A DNA stretch of 64,000 bases from Candidatus Cottocaccamicrobium excrementipullorum (GTDB lineage Bacteria > Bacillota > Clostridia > Lachnospirales > Lachnospiraceae): contig DVFL01000009.1 in the NCBI GenBank assembly GCA_018713255.1, positions 186,001 to 250,000 on the forward strand, given 5' to 3'. Shown piece by piece: positions 54,250-62,369 of the stretch. The position numbers and the translations under genes were made by a program. Position 1 is the first letter of the stretch. Every line of letters starts with the position of its first letter. Below the pieces are notes generated by a model. It made no database searches. It worked only from the letters and a program-made list of their open reading frames with translations, and was not told the origin of the DNA.

Positions 54250-55929
54250 ATGAGAAAAAGAAGGAGTCTGGTATTGGCAGCAGTGCTTGCCGCATCTTTG
54301 GCGGCATGGGGATGCAGTGGAGGAAGTAAAGGAGAAAGCGGAGGAGCTGAGACGGGAAGCGAAGCCCAGGATACTCAGGCGGCAGCTGCCGGAGAGACTA
54401 ATGACACAGGAGATACGGCAGGATTTATGAATGTGGCTCTGGGAGCAGACATCCAGACGGCAGATGTACATAAAACCACCAAGGATTATCAGATCCCCAT
54501 TAATATTTTTGACCGCCTGGTGGATGTGGAAGTTAAGGACGACGGTTCTTCCGAGATCGTGCCTTCACTGGCAGAGAGCTGGGAGATCAGCGACGATGCT
54601 CTGACTTATACCTTCCATCTGCGTCAGGGAGTGAAATTCCACAATGGAGAGGAACTGACAGCGGACGATGTGGAATACAGCTTTACCAGACAGCTCAGTG
54701 TAGAAGGAGCAGTGAACACGGACTTTTTGGCTCAGGTAAAAGGGGCGGATGAGCTGATTGCCGGTACGGCGGATACTCTTGAAGGATTCAATGTGCTGGA
54801 TGATTATACCTTTACCATTACCTTGAAAGAACCTTATGCTGGTTTTCTGGCCTGCCTTTCCGTGCCGGGCTGCTCGATTTACAATCGGGAAGCCACAGAA
54901 GCGGCAGGAGATCAGTTTGGCTTGGACCCGGCCCTTACCATAGGAACCGGCCCCTTTAAGTTTACCAGCTGGACCATCAATGACCGCCTGGTACTGACCA
55001 GAAATGAGGACTACTGGAACGGCGCTTCTGCGCTGCCGGGAGTGGTGATCCGCATTGTGCCGGATACAGAAACCCAGCGAATGATGTTTGAAAGCGGGGA
55101 ATTGGATCTTCTGGATCTGGAGAATATGCCTGATGCAGTAGATGATCTGACTGCCAGCTATCCTGACCAGATTGTTTCCGGACCTCGGGTAGGTACTACA
55201 TACTTTGCGTTGAATGAGAATGTGGAGCCCCTGGGCGATGTAAGAGTGAGAAAAGCCCTGCAGCAGGCCATTGACCGCCAGGCGATTCTGGATGCATTAT
55301 TCGGCGGCCAGGGACAGTTGGAGAACGGCATCTTCCCTCACGGACTTTACGGATTTAATGAAGATCTGCCGGCAATCTCTTATGATCCAGAGGCGGCCAA
55401 GGCTCTTTTAGAGGAAGCTGGATACGGCGGAGGGTTTGATATGGTAATTGCGGCAGATTCTTCCGCATCCACTTCTACGACCCAGGCGATTGAGATTATT
55501 GCGGCTCAGTTAGGAGAGATCGGTGTGAATGCACAGATTCAGAATATGGACGAGGCTACCTGGCTGGCCACTCGAAATTCTGGAGAGATGGTTTCTTATA
55601 TGTCTACTTGGTCTGCAGATTATAACGATCCGGACAACTTTATTTACACTTTCTTCGGCAGCGAGGAAAATACGAAGCTTAGATCTTTGAATTACAAGGA
55701 TCAGGAGGTAATTGACCGGGTACAGCAGGCAAGATCCATTGTGGATCCGGATGCGCGGATTCAGGAGTATCACGACCTGGAGGAGAAGCTCATTACGGAG
55801 GACGCAGCGTGGATTCCCATGTATTCCCGCCTTCACAGTTTTGCGGTAGGAAAGAGGGTACAGGGATTTGAAGTTCCCTGGAACGGATTAAGCGACTGCT
55901 ACTTCTACGGGCTTTCCATCAGCGAATAG
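54250..55929 (+). CDS. Oligopeptide/dipeptide ABC transporter substrate-binding lipoprotein
   Basis: This 559-residue family 5 solute-binding protein captures peptides outside the cell for import. A lipoprotein signal (LAASLAAWGCSGG) places the modified cysteine near residue 22, followed by a Gly/Ser/Glu-rich linker. The mature protein has the SBP5 pattern YTFHLRQGVKFHNGEELTADDV and the ARKALQQAIDRQAI-like region. ATG 54250 follows AAAGGAGG by 8 bp. A hairpin with T run after the stop partly separates it from the permease genes, allowing excess binding protein. Nickel or glutathione are other possible ligands. Confidence 0.92.
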   Translation: MRKRRSLVLAAVLAASLAAWGCSGGSKGESGGAETGSEAQDTQAAAAGETNDTGDTAGFMNVALGADIQTADVHKTTKDYQIPINIFDRLVDVEVKDDGSSEIVPSLAESWEISDDALTYTFHLRQGVKFHNGEELTADDVEYSFTRQLSVEGAVNTDFLAQVKGADELIAGTADTLEGFNVLDDYTFTITLKEPYAGFLACLSVPGCSIYNREATEAAGDQFGLDPALTIGTGPFKFTSWTINDRLVLTRNEDYWNGASALPGVVIRIVPDTETQRMMFESGELDLLDLENMPDAVDDLTASYPDQIVSGPRVGTTYFALNENVEPLGDVRVRKALQQAIDRQAILDALFGGQGQLENGIFPHGLYGFNEDLPAISYDPEAAKALLEEAGYGGGFDMVIAADSSASTSTTQAIEIIAAQLGEIGVNAQIQNMDEATWLATRNSGEMVSYMSTWSADYNDPDNFIYTFFGSEENTKLRSLNYKDQEVIDRVQQARSIVDPDARIQEYHDLEEKLITEDAAWIPMYSRLHSFAVGKRVQGFEVPWNGLSDCYFYGLSISE

Positions 55930-55947
55930 TCTGATTTGACCGCAGAG

Positions 55948-55978
55948 AACGGGCTGCTTTCAGAGCAGCCCGTTTTGT
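55948..55978 (+). terminator. Partial terminator (attenuator) between binding protein and permease genes
   Basis: AACGGGCTGCT (55948-55958) and AGCAGCCCGTT (55964-55974) form a perfect 11-bp stem followed by TTTT interrupted by G. It probably lowers permease and ATPase expression relative to the binding protein. Confidence 0.7.
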
Positions 55979-56029
55979 GGTCCAGGCCGAAAAGGCGGAA
56001 ACAAGAGAGAAAAGAAAGGAGAATACCCT

Positions 56030-56953
56030 GTGATCAAACATATTCTAAAGAGAATCCTGATTGCCATTCCGGTATTATTCTGTGTGATTCTGGTGATCTT
56101 TATTATGCTCAGGGTGCTGCCGGGCAACCCGGCAGAAACCATGGTGGGTGAGCATGTGAGCCAGGCGGTGATTGATAAGATCAGCCGGGAGATGGGACTG
56201 GATGAACCTCTTTATCTTCAGTTTTTCCGATATGTAGGAAATGCCATTCGCGGAGATTTCGGCACTTCTTACCGGCTGAACCGAAATGTCACCAATATTA
56301 TTCTGGAGGCTTTCCCCAACACAGTGAAGCTGTCCCTTTGCGCGGCAGTGATTGCCTGGGTGATTGGTATCAGTGCAGGCTTAATATCGGCGATCTATCG
56401 AAACCGGATTTTGGATCGTTTGTTCATGGGAACGGCGCTCATGGGAGTATCCATGCCGGTGTTTATGATTGCTCTGGTGCTGCAGTATGTGTTTGCCTTT
56501 AAGCTGGAGCTTTTCCCTGTATCGGGATATGATTCTATGAAAGCGATGGTTCTTCCCGCCATTGCCTTGGGCTGGAATTCTGCCGGCAGCATTGCCCGGA
56601 TGACCAGATCTAATCTGGTGGAAGTGATGCAGGACGATTATATCCGTACTGCCAGGGCCAAGGGACTGATGGAAGGCGGAGTGATTCTTCACCATGCGCT
56701 GAAAAATGCCATGCTTCCTGTGGTGACAATGATGGCCCTTCAGGTATCCAGCATGCTTTCTGGAGCGGTGCTGACAGAGAGCGTATTCGGTATTCCAGGC
56801 ATTGGACGGCTGGCGGTTAACGCCATTGAGACCAGAGATATGCCCCTTTTGCAGGGCACAGTGGTATTTACCACAATCTTAGTGATTATCGGAAACCTGG
56901 CGGCGGATCTTCTTTATTCCGTCCTTGACCCGAGAATCCGGGAGGAGGCGTAA
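56030..56953 (+). CDS. Peptide ABC transporter permease, OppB/DppB type
   Basis: This 307-residue inner-membrane permease has six hydrophobic segments and the family EAA loop (DYIRTARAKGLMEGGVILHHALKNAMLPVV). N-terminal ILRVLPGNPAE-like phrasing (MLRVLPGNPAETMVG) is typical of the DppB/OppB group. It starts with GTG (56030) behind AAAGGAG. It pairs with the OppC-type gene starting 1 bp after its stop codon. Confidence 0.94.
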   Translation: MIKHILKRILIAIPVLFCVILVIFIMLRVLPGNPAETMVGEHVSQAVIDKISREMGLDEPLYLQFFRYVGNAIRGDFGTSYRLNRNVTNIILEAFPNTVKLSLCAAVIAWVIGISAGLISAIYRNRILDRLFMGTALMGVSMPVFMIALVLQYVFAFKLELFPVSGYDSMKAMVLPAIALGWNSAGSIARMTRSNLVEVMQDDYIRTARAKGLMEGGVILHHALKNAMLPVVTMMALQVSSMLSGAVLTESVFGIPGIGRLAVNAIETRDMPLLQGTVVFTTILVIIGNLAADLLYSVLDPRIREEA

Positions 56954-56954
56954 G

Positions 56955-57878
56955 ATGGAAGAAAGAAGAGAATGGATTAAAGAAGAAGGCGGAAGCCTGG
57001 AGGCGTACATCCAGGCGGAACAGCTTGGAGAAGAGGAAACCTGGAAGGATCAGGTAAAGAAGCTGGTTCGTCAAAATAAGCTGGCGGTATTTTCTGCTGT
57101 GGTGATTGTTCTGATTCTTCTTGCTGCAGTGTTTGCGCCTCTGGTGGCGCCTTACGACCCTTATCAGCAGGTTCTTCAGGACCGGCTTCTGTCTCCGGGA
57201 GCGGAGCATTGGCTGGGCACTGACGAGCTGGGCCGAGATGTGCTCAGCCGGATTATTTACGGCGCCAGGATTTCTCTGGCCATTGGTTTGATTCCCACCA
57301 CCATTTCCATGGTGCTGGGAACGATTCTGGGCCTTGTTGCCGGATACTACGGAGGAAAAGTGGATTTCCTGATCATGCGTCTGGCAGATGTAATGCTGGC
57401 TTTCCCCTCCCTCCTTTTGGCCATGGTAGTGATGTATACCATGGGAGGAGGGCTGGTGAACATTTTTATTGCGCTGAGTCTGGTAAACTGGGCGGGGACC
57501 GCCAGAATTGTTCGTGCCCAGACCTTGTCCTTGAAGGAAACAGAGTATGTGGAGGCTGCCAGATCCATGGGAGTGAAAAGCTGGAAGATTCTTTACCGCC
57601 ATATTCTGCCCAACTGTCTGCCCTCGCTGATTGTTTTGTTTACTTTGAATATTCCTTCGGCGATTTTGTCTGAGGCATCCCTAAGCTTTCTGGGAGTAGG
57701 AGCCCAGCCTCCTTCTGCCAGCTGGGGCCTGGCGGTGGTTAGGGGAAAAACCTATCTGTTTTCGGAACCATGGCTTTCCATTGCGCCCTGCGTGGCGATT
57801 ATGATCGTGGTGCTGGCCTTTAACTTTCTGGGAGATGGCTTAAGAGATGTATTGGATCCCTATCTTAAGGAACAGTAA
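56955..57878 (+). CDS. Peptide ABC transporter permease, OppC/DppC type
   Basis: This 307-residue partner permease has an N-terminal cytoplasmic stretch of about 45 charged residues, six hydrophobic segments and the EAA loop EYVEAARSMGVKSWKILYRHILPN. DPYQQVLQDRLLSPGAEHWLGTDELGRD is the characteristic OppC/DppC external loop. A GGAGGAGG site overlaps the end of the preceding gene, so the two are translationally coupled. Confidence 0.94.
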   Translation: MEERREWIKEEGGSLEAYIQAEQLGEEETWKDQVKKLVRQNKLAVFSAVVIVLILLAAVFAPLVAPYDPYQQVLQDRLLSPGAEHWLGTDELGRDVLSRIIYGARISLAIGLIPTTISMVLGTILGLVAGYYGGKVDFLIMRLADVMLAFPSLLLAMVVMYTMGGGLVNIFIALSLVNWAGTARIVRAQTLSLKETEYVEAARSMGVKSWKILYRHILPNCLPSLIVLFTLNIPSAILSEASLSFLGVGAQPPSASWGLAVVRGKTYLFSEPWLSIAPCVAIMIVVLAFNFLGDGLRDVLDPYLKEQ

Positions 57879-57892
57879 GGAGGAGAGAGAAG

Positions 57893-58900
57893 ATGACAAA
57901 AGAAACGAAGCAGGAAAGAGAAACGGAAGAGATGGTGCTTCAGCTGTCAGATCTGCGCTCCTGGTTCTTTACGGCCAAAGGAACGGCGCCTGCGGTGGAC
58001 GGGGTATCTATTGATGTGCCCCGGGGAAAGATTGTAGGGTTGGTAGGGGAATCCGGCTGCGGAAAGAGCATGACGGCAATGTCCATTATGGGACTGGTAA
58101 AGCGCCCGGGGAAAGTGGTGGGAGGAACCATTACTTTGGAAGGCAGGGACATTACCCACTTATCGAAGCGGGAGCTGTCCAAGATGAGAGGCAATGAGAT
58201 TTCCATGATTTTTCAGGAGCCTATGACCTCCTTAAATCCGGTGTATCCGGTGGGGCGGCAGGTTCAGGAGGCAATTCTGCTGCACCAGAAGGTGTCAAAA
58301 GAAGAGGCAAAAAATCAGGTGATTGAGATTTTCCGCCAGGTAGGCATTCCAGAACCGGAGAAGCGGTATCGGTCCTATCCCCATCAGCTTTCTGGAGGTC
58401 TTCGGCAGCGGGTGATGATTGGAATGGCCATGGTATGCCGTCCGAAGGTACTGATTGCAGATGAACCCACAACGGCCTTGGATGTGACCATTGAGGCCCA
58501 GATTCTCCAGCTGATGAAGAAGCTGAGGGATGAGTATGGAACCTCCATCATTCTCATTACCCATAATATGGGAGTGGTGGCTGAGGTTTGTGATAATGTG
58601 TATGTAATGTATGCGGGAAAAGTGATGGAGCAGGCAGAGACATTCAGCCTCTTTGAGCGGCCGGGCCATCCTTATACCCAGGGCCTGCTTCAGTCCATTC
58701 CGCGGCTGGATAAGCAGGAGAAACGCCTTTATGCCATAAAGGGAGTGGTGCCGAATCTTCTTCATCTTCCCAAGGGATGCAGTTTCTGCACTCGATGCCC
58801 TCTGGCAGAGGAGCGGTGTTTTACAGAACGGCCGGAATTGTATAATGTGGGAGAAGAACATAAAATCCGCTGTTTTCGGTATGAGAAAGGAGGAGAATGA
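57893..58900 (+). CDS. Peptide ABC transporter ATPase, OppD/DppD type
   Basis: This 335-residue ATPase has Walker A GESGCGKSM, signature LSGGLRQRV, Walker B VLIADEPTTALD and the C-terminal oligopeptide extension with four cysteines (CSFCTRCPLAEERC), which in related DppD/OppD proteins hold an iron-sulfur cluster or metal. AAGGAGGAGAG precedes the ATG. It overlaps the next ATPase gene by 4 bp. Confidence 0.94.
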   Translation: MTKETKQERETEEMVLQLSDLRSWFFTAKGTAPAVDGVSIDVPRGKIVGLVGESGCGKSMTAMSIMGLVKRPGKVVGGTITLEGRDITHLSKRELSKMRGNEISMIFQEPMTSLNPVYPVGRQVQEAILLHQKVSKEEAKNQVIEIFRQVGIPEPEKRYRSYPHQLSGGLRQRVMIGMAMVCRPKVLIADEPTTALDVTIEAQILQLMKKLRDEYGTSIILITHNMGVVAEVCDNVYVMYAGKVMEQAETFSLFERPGHPYTQGLLQSIPRLDKQEKRLYAIKGVVPNLLHLPKGCSFCTRCPLAEERCFTERPELYNVGEEHKIRCFRYEKGGE

Positions 58901-59868
58901 TGGAGAAACCAGTTCTTTTAGAAGCGAAGCATCTGGTGAAGGAATTTCCTCTGGTGAATGGAAGAAAAAAGCAGACGGTGCATGCAGTTTCCGATGTGAG
59001 TCTGACCATCCGCCAGGGGGAGACATTAGCTCTGGTGGGAGAATCTGGCTGCGGGAAAAGCACTCTTGGCCGTACATTGATTCGCCTTCTGCCGGCTACC
59101 TCTGGAACTGTGGAATTTGAAGGGAAAGACATTACTTCCATGAGCAGCCGGGAGTTCGCCCCTTACCGAAGACAGATGCAGATTATTTTCCAGGACCCGT
59201 ACGCCTCCTTAAATCCCAGAATGACTCTCCGCCAGATTATCGGAGAACCTTTGGAGACTTATCATACAGCGGCCAGCCGACAGGAATTGACAAAGCAGGT
59301 GGGAGCCTTGATGGACTTGGTGGGAATTCCCAGAGAATTTATGAACCGGTACCCCCATCAGTTTTCCGGCGGACAGCGCCAGCGAATCGGTATTGCCAGG
59401 GCTATTGCCCTTGAACCGAAGCTGATTGTCTGCGATGAGCCGGTGTCGGCGCTGGATGTGTCCATCCAGTCCCAGGTGCTGAATCTGCTTAAGGATCTTC
59501 AGGAAAAAAGAGGACTGACCTACTTATTTATTTCTCATGATCTGGGAGTAGTGCGGTTTATTGCAGACCGAGTATGCGTAATGTTTTTAGGAATGGTATG
59601 TGAAACTGGACCAACGAATCAGCTGTATGAGCGTCCTCTTCATCCATATACCAGATTTCTGCTGGAGGCGATTCCTCAGCCGGATCCTAATCTTCGCAGT
59701 CAGGAGAAGCAGCTTCTTTCCGGGGAGATTCCCAGTCCGGTGAATCCGCCTTCAGGATGCCGTTTTCACACAAGATGTCCTTACGCCAAAGAAATTTGCA
59801 GCAGCCAGACTCCGCCCTGTACAGATAGGGGAGAACGGCAGGTATACTGCCATTTTCCCTTGGCATAA
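58897..59868 (+). CDS. Peptide ABC transporter ATPase, OppF/DppF type
   Basis: This 323-residue second ATPase has Walker A GESGCGKST, signature FSGGQRQRI, Walker B LIVCDEPVSALD and a C-terminal cysteine motif (CRFHTRCPYAKEIC). It forms the nucleotide-binding heterodimer with the OppD-type protein. The ATG overlaps the preceding stop (ATGA). It is the last gene of the five-gene transporter; no clear terminator follows. Confidence 0.94.
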   Translation: MMEKPVLLEAKHLVKEFPLVNGRKKQTVHAVSDVSLTIRQGETLALVGESGCGKSTLGRTLIRLLPATSGTVEFEGKDITSMSSREFAPYRRQMQIIFQDPYASLNPRMTLRQIIGEPLETYHTAASRQELTKQVGALMDLVGIPREFMNRYPHQFSGGQRQRIGIARAIALEPKLIVCDEPVSALDVSIQSQVLNLLKDLQEKRGLTYLFISHDLGVVRFIADRVCVMFLGMVCETGPTNQLYERPLHPYTRFLLEAIPQPDPNLRSQEKQLLSGEIPSPVNPPSGCRFHTRCPYAKEICSSQTPPCTDRGERQVYCHFPLA

Positions 59869-59891
59869 CAGAGAATCTGAAAAATAAAGCA

Positions 59892-59920
59892 TTTCCTTGT
59901 TTCTGATTATTTGTTATAAT
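59892..59920 (+). promoter_or_regulatory. Promoter of the STAS / alarmone operon
   Basis: TTTCCT (59892-59897), 17-bp spacer, TATAAT (59915-59920), 77 bp before the first STAS start. Confidence 0.55.
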
Positions 59921-59996
59921 TGGAACGTAGCAGGCTTGGCATTAAGCTGCAAAGAAGTCTTAAGAAAGCAGTTCGGAGGAAATGGAGGATAAGGAC

Positions 59997-60296
59997 ATGA
60001 CGATAACAACAAAGCGTGAAGGAAGCAGCCTGACGATTACTCTGGCAGGAAGATTGGATACAACCACGGCGCCTCAGCTGGAAGCAGAGCTTAAACGTTC
60101 TGCGGACGGGATAAATTTGCTGGTTTTTGATTTTTCGGCGCTGGATTATATTTCTTCCGCAGGCCTGCGGATTTTGCTGAATATGCAGAAGCAGATGAAC
60201 AAGCAGGGAACCATGATTATCCGACATGTGAATAATGTAATTGCTGATATTTTTGATATTACCGGTTTTGCCGATATTCTTACCATAGAGGAATAG
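59997..60296 (+). CDS. STAS-domain protein (anti-sigma factor antagonist-like), paralogue 1
   Basis: This 99-residue protein is a single STAS domain like SpoIIAA and RsbV, which bind anti-sigma kinases when unphosphorylated. SGRLDTxxAP-type start (AGRLDTTTAPQLE), the phosphorylation region YISSAGLRILL with Ser54 as the likely acceptor, and a C-terminal FDITGFADILTIEE are visible. ATG 59997 lies 8 bp after GGAGG; ATG 59982 overlaps that site. It heads an operon with a (p)ppGpp synthetase-like and a hydrolase-like gene and is about half identical to the STAS protein at 61979. No partner kinase or PP2C phosphatase gene is in the window. Confidence 0.88.
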   Translation: MTITTKREGSSLTITLAGRLDTTTAPQLEAELKRSADGINLLVFDFSALDYISSAGLRILLNMQKQMNKQGTMIIRHVNNVIADIFDITGFADILTIEE

Positions 60297-60324
60297 GGAC
60301 TGCAGGGAAAGGCGGAAACAGAAA

Positions 60325-61398
60325 ATGAATTTAAAAAACAGGATGATTATAGAAGAGTACAGAGCGGAAAGGCCGGATTTTGTCCGTCTTGGGGACTTGG
60401 TTTCCGGAATGCTGAAGCAAGGTGTTCGGAGTCTGGGCACTGAGGTTCTCGCGGTGGAGCACCGGGTTAAGGAGGAACAAAGCCTGGTGGGCAAGCTGGA
60501 GCTGAAAGGTGAAAAGTATCGTTCTCTGGGAGATATTACCGATATTTTAGGTGCGAGAGTAATCTGCTTTTTTTCCGATGATGTGGATAAAGTGGCGGCA
60601 ATCATCGAAAAGATGTTTGTGATCGACTGGGAAAATTCCGTAGACAAAAGAGCCCAGCTGGATCCCGATGCTTTCGGCTACTTGTCTCTTCATTATATTT
60701 GTTCTCTTCCGGAGAATGAGGGATATCCAAAAGAGCTTTGCGGAAAACGGTTTGAAATTCAGATCCGCTCAACACTGCAGCATACCTGGGCGGCAATTAA
60801 TCATGATCTGGGGTATAAAAGCGAGTTCGGCGTTCCACGGAATATTGTAAGAGAGTTTTCCCGACTGGCAGGTCTTTTGGAAATTGCTGATGAACGATTT
60901 GTTGATATCCGCGACAATCTCCACCGGTATGGCGATGAGATCCGCGCGCAGATCGCAGAGAACAGGGCAGATAATGTGCCGTTGGATTTGGTGTCGCTTA
61001 AAGAGTTTGCAGCTCATAATAAGGCGCTTCGGGCGTTTATGGAGGAGATGGCAGCAATCTGCGGAGCAGAGATTCAGGATATTAATCCAGAAAATTATCT
61101 GCAGCAGTTTGCATGGCTGGGAAAGAAAACTCTGGGAGACCTTCAGGAGATGTTAAGGGAAGACGGGCCTTTGGCTCTGGCTTTAGCCAGATATACTTTG
61201 GAACGCACCGATTTGGATATCCTTTCTTCCAATGCGGCGCTCCGTTATTTGTGCCGGGCGGAACTGATCAACCGGGGATATTCAGAAGATAAGATTGCAG
61301 AGTTTTTGGCGCTCACTGCCAACAACCCCAAACGGGCTTTGCGGCAGGCCAAGCATCTGCTGGACGTATACAGCAAAGTAAAAGGCGGCCAGGCATGA
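60325..61398 (+). CDS. RelA/SpoT-domain (p)ppGpp synthetase-like protein with C-terminal helical extension
   Basis: This 357-residue protein has a nucleotidyltransferase domain of the RelA/SpoT type (about residues 35-170). HRVKEEQSL matches the ATP-binding arginine/lysine strand, Asp73 in DITDILGARVICFF the first catalytic acid, FGYLSLHYI the GTP-stacking tyrosine region (Tyr119), and Glu144 in FEIQIRSTLQHTWA the second catalytic acid. It lacks HD, TGS and ACT domains. The last 185 residues are mostly helical and unfamiliar; this makes it longer than RelP/RelQ (about 200-260). It overlaps the HD hydrolase gene by 4 bp. Activity is predicted, not proven; the YxS in place of YRS may affect substrate preference. 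Confidence 0.85.
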   Translation: MNLKNRMIIEEYRAERPDFVRLGDLVSGMLKQGVRSLGTEVLAVEHRVKEEQSLVGKLELKGEKYRSLGDITDILGARVICFFSDDVDKVAAIIEKMFVIDWENSVDKRAQLDPDAFGYLSLHYICSLPENEGYPKELCGKRFEIQIRSTLQHTWAAINHDLGYKSEFGVPRNIVREFSRLAGLLEIADERFVDIRDNLHRYGDEIRAQIAENRADNVPLDLVSLKEFAAHNKALRAFMEEMAAICGAEIQDINPENYLQQFAWLGKKTLGDLQEMLREDGPLALALARYTLERTDLDILSSNAALRYLCRAELINRGYSEDKIAEFLALTANNPKRALRQAKHLLDVYSKVKGGQA

Positions 61399-61982
61399 CG
61401 GCCCGGGAGAGGTATGACAGGGCTTTAGCCTTTGCCATGAAAAAGCATGAAGGGCAGTTTCGCATTGGAGGAGAACCTTATATTACCCATCCGGTGGCGG
61501 TGGCAGAACTGATAAGAGAGAAAGGATTGGGTCTGGATTATCAGATTACCGCCTTGTTCCACGACCTTTTGGAAGATACGGATGCTTCGGAGGAGGAGAT
61601 TTTGGAGCTGGGAGGAAGTCAGGTACTGGAAGCAGTGAAGCTTCTTACCAAGGAAAAAGGATATTCCATGGCGGACTATATTGCGGGAATTAAGGCTAAT
61701 CCTATGGCGTTTGCGGTAAAGGCGGCGGACCGGCTTCACAATCTCCGCTGCGCGATTCATACTGACAATGAGTTTAAGCGTCGGTATATTTTGGAATCTG
61801 TAGACTGGTATCTGGATTTTTCTCCTGAAATTTTAGCGGCGGTGAAGGATTTGGTTCAGACGATGGACAGACCGCTTTCAGAACTGTCCTTTTTGTACGA
61901 ACCGGTGGAAACTTGGAAATTAAACCGCCAGGAGGAAAACAAGGATATTCATCATAAGCAAAACAGGGAGGAAATCAAATGA
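61395..61982 (+). CDS. Stand-alone SpoT-type HD phosphohydrolase (small alarmone hydrolase-like)
   Basis: This 195-residue protein has all key residues of the (p)ppGpp hydrolase domain: His32 in YITHPVAVAELI, His56-Asp57 and Glu60-Asp61 in ALFHDLLEDTD, and Asp112-Arg113 with Asn116 in KAADRLHNLR. It should remove pyrophosphate from (p)ppGpp using manganese. Overlaps of 4 bp with the synthetase gene and 4 bp with the second STAS gene imply translational coupling. The C-terminal 30 residues are charged and probably flexible. Other nucleotides are possible substrates. Confidence 0.88.
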   Translation: MTARERYDRALAFAMKKHEGQFRIGGEPYITHPVAVAELIREKGLGLDYQITALFHDLLEDTDASEEEILELGGSQVLEAVKLLTKEKGYSMADYIAGIKANPMAFAVKAADRLHNLRCAIHTDNEFKRRYILESVDWYLDFSPEILAAVKDLVQTMDRPLSELSFLYEPVETWKLNRQEENKDIHHKQNREEIK

Positions 61983-62275
61983 CCATTCAGAAAACAACAG
62001 AAAACAAAACCGTCACTTTAACTGTTTCCGGCAGGTTGGATACTGCATCTGCTCCGGAGCTGGAAAAAGAACTGGAAACATGCCTGGAAGGTACAGAACA
62101 GCTGATTTTTGATTTAAAGGATTTGCTCTATACTTCCTCTGCAGGCCTTCGCGTGCTGTTAAAGGCCCAGAAAATTATGGATAAGCAGGGAACCATGAAA
62201 TTGATTCATGTAAATGATGATGTGATGGAAGTATTTGATATTACCGGCTTTTTGGATATTCTCACCGTTGAGTAA
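61979..62275 (+). CDS. STAS-domain protein (anti-sigma factor antagonist-like), paralogue 2
   Basis: This 98-residue STAS protein is a paralogue of that at 59997: by hand alignment about 53 of 98 positions are identical, including GRLDT, SSAGLR, KQGTM and FDITGF. Ser54 in YTSSAGLRVLL is the likely phosphorylation site. The start overlaps the HD gene stop (ATGA). An AGGGAGG site lies inside the HD gene. recJ follows after 94 bp. Confidence 0.88.
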   Translation: MTIQKTTENKTVTLTVSGRLDTASAPELEKELETCLEGTEQLIFDLKDLLYTSSAGLRVLLKAQKIMDKQGTMKLIHVNDDVMEVFDITGFLDILTVE

Positions 62276-62369
62276 AACAGCTGCCCATAAGAGGAATCGG
62301 CTGTCTGTGGAATACAGGCCTGGTTGATGGATGAGACGGAAAGAAAGAACAGAGAAAGGAAGTCGTTCA

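Noticed and set aside
62276-62369. Terminator between the second STAS gene and recJ
   Set aside because: Only short, poorly paired repeats and no T run; readthrough into recJ looks more likely.
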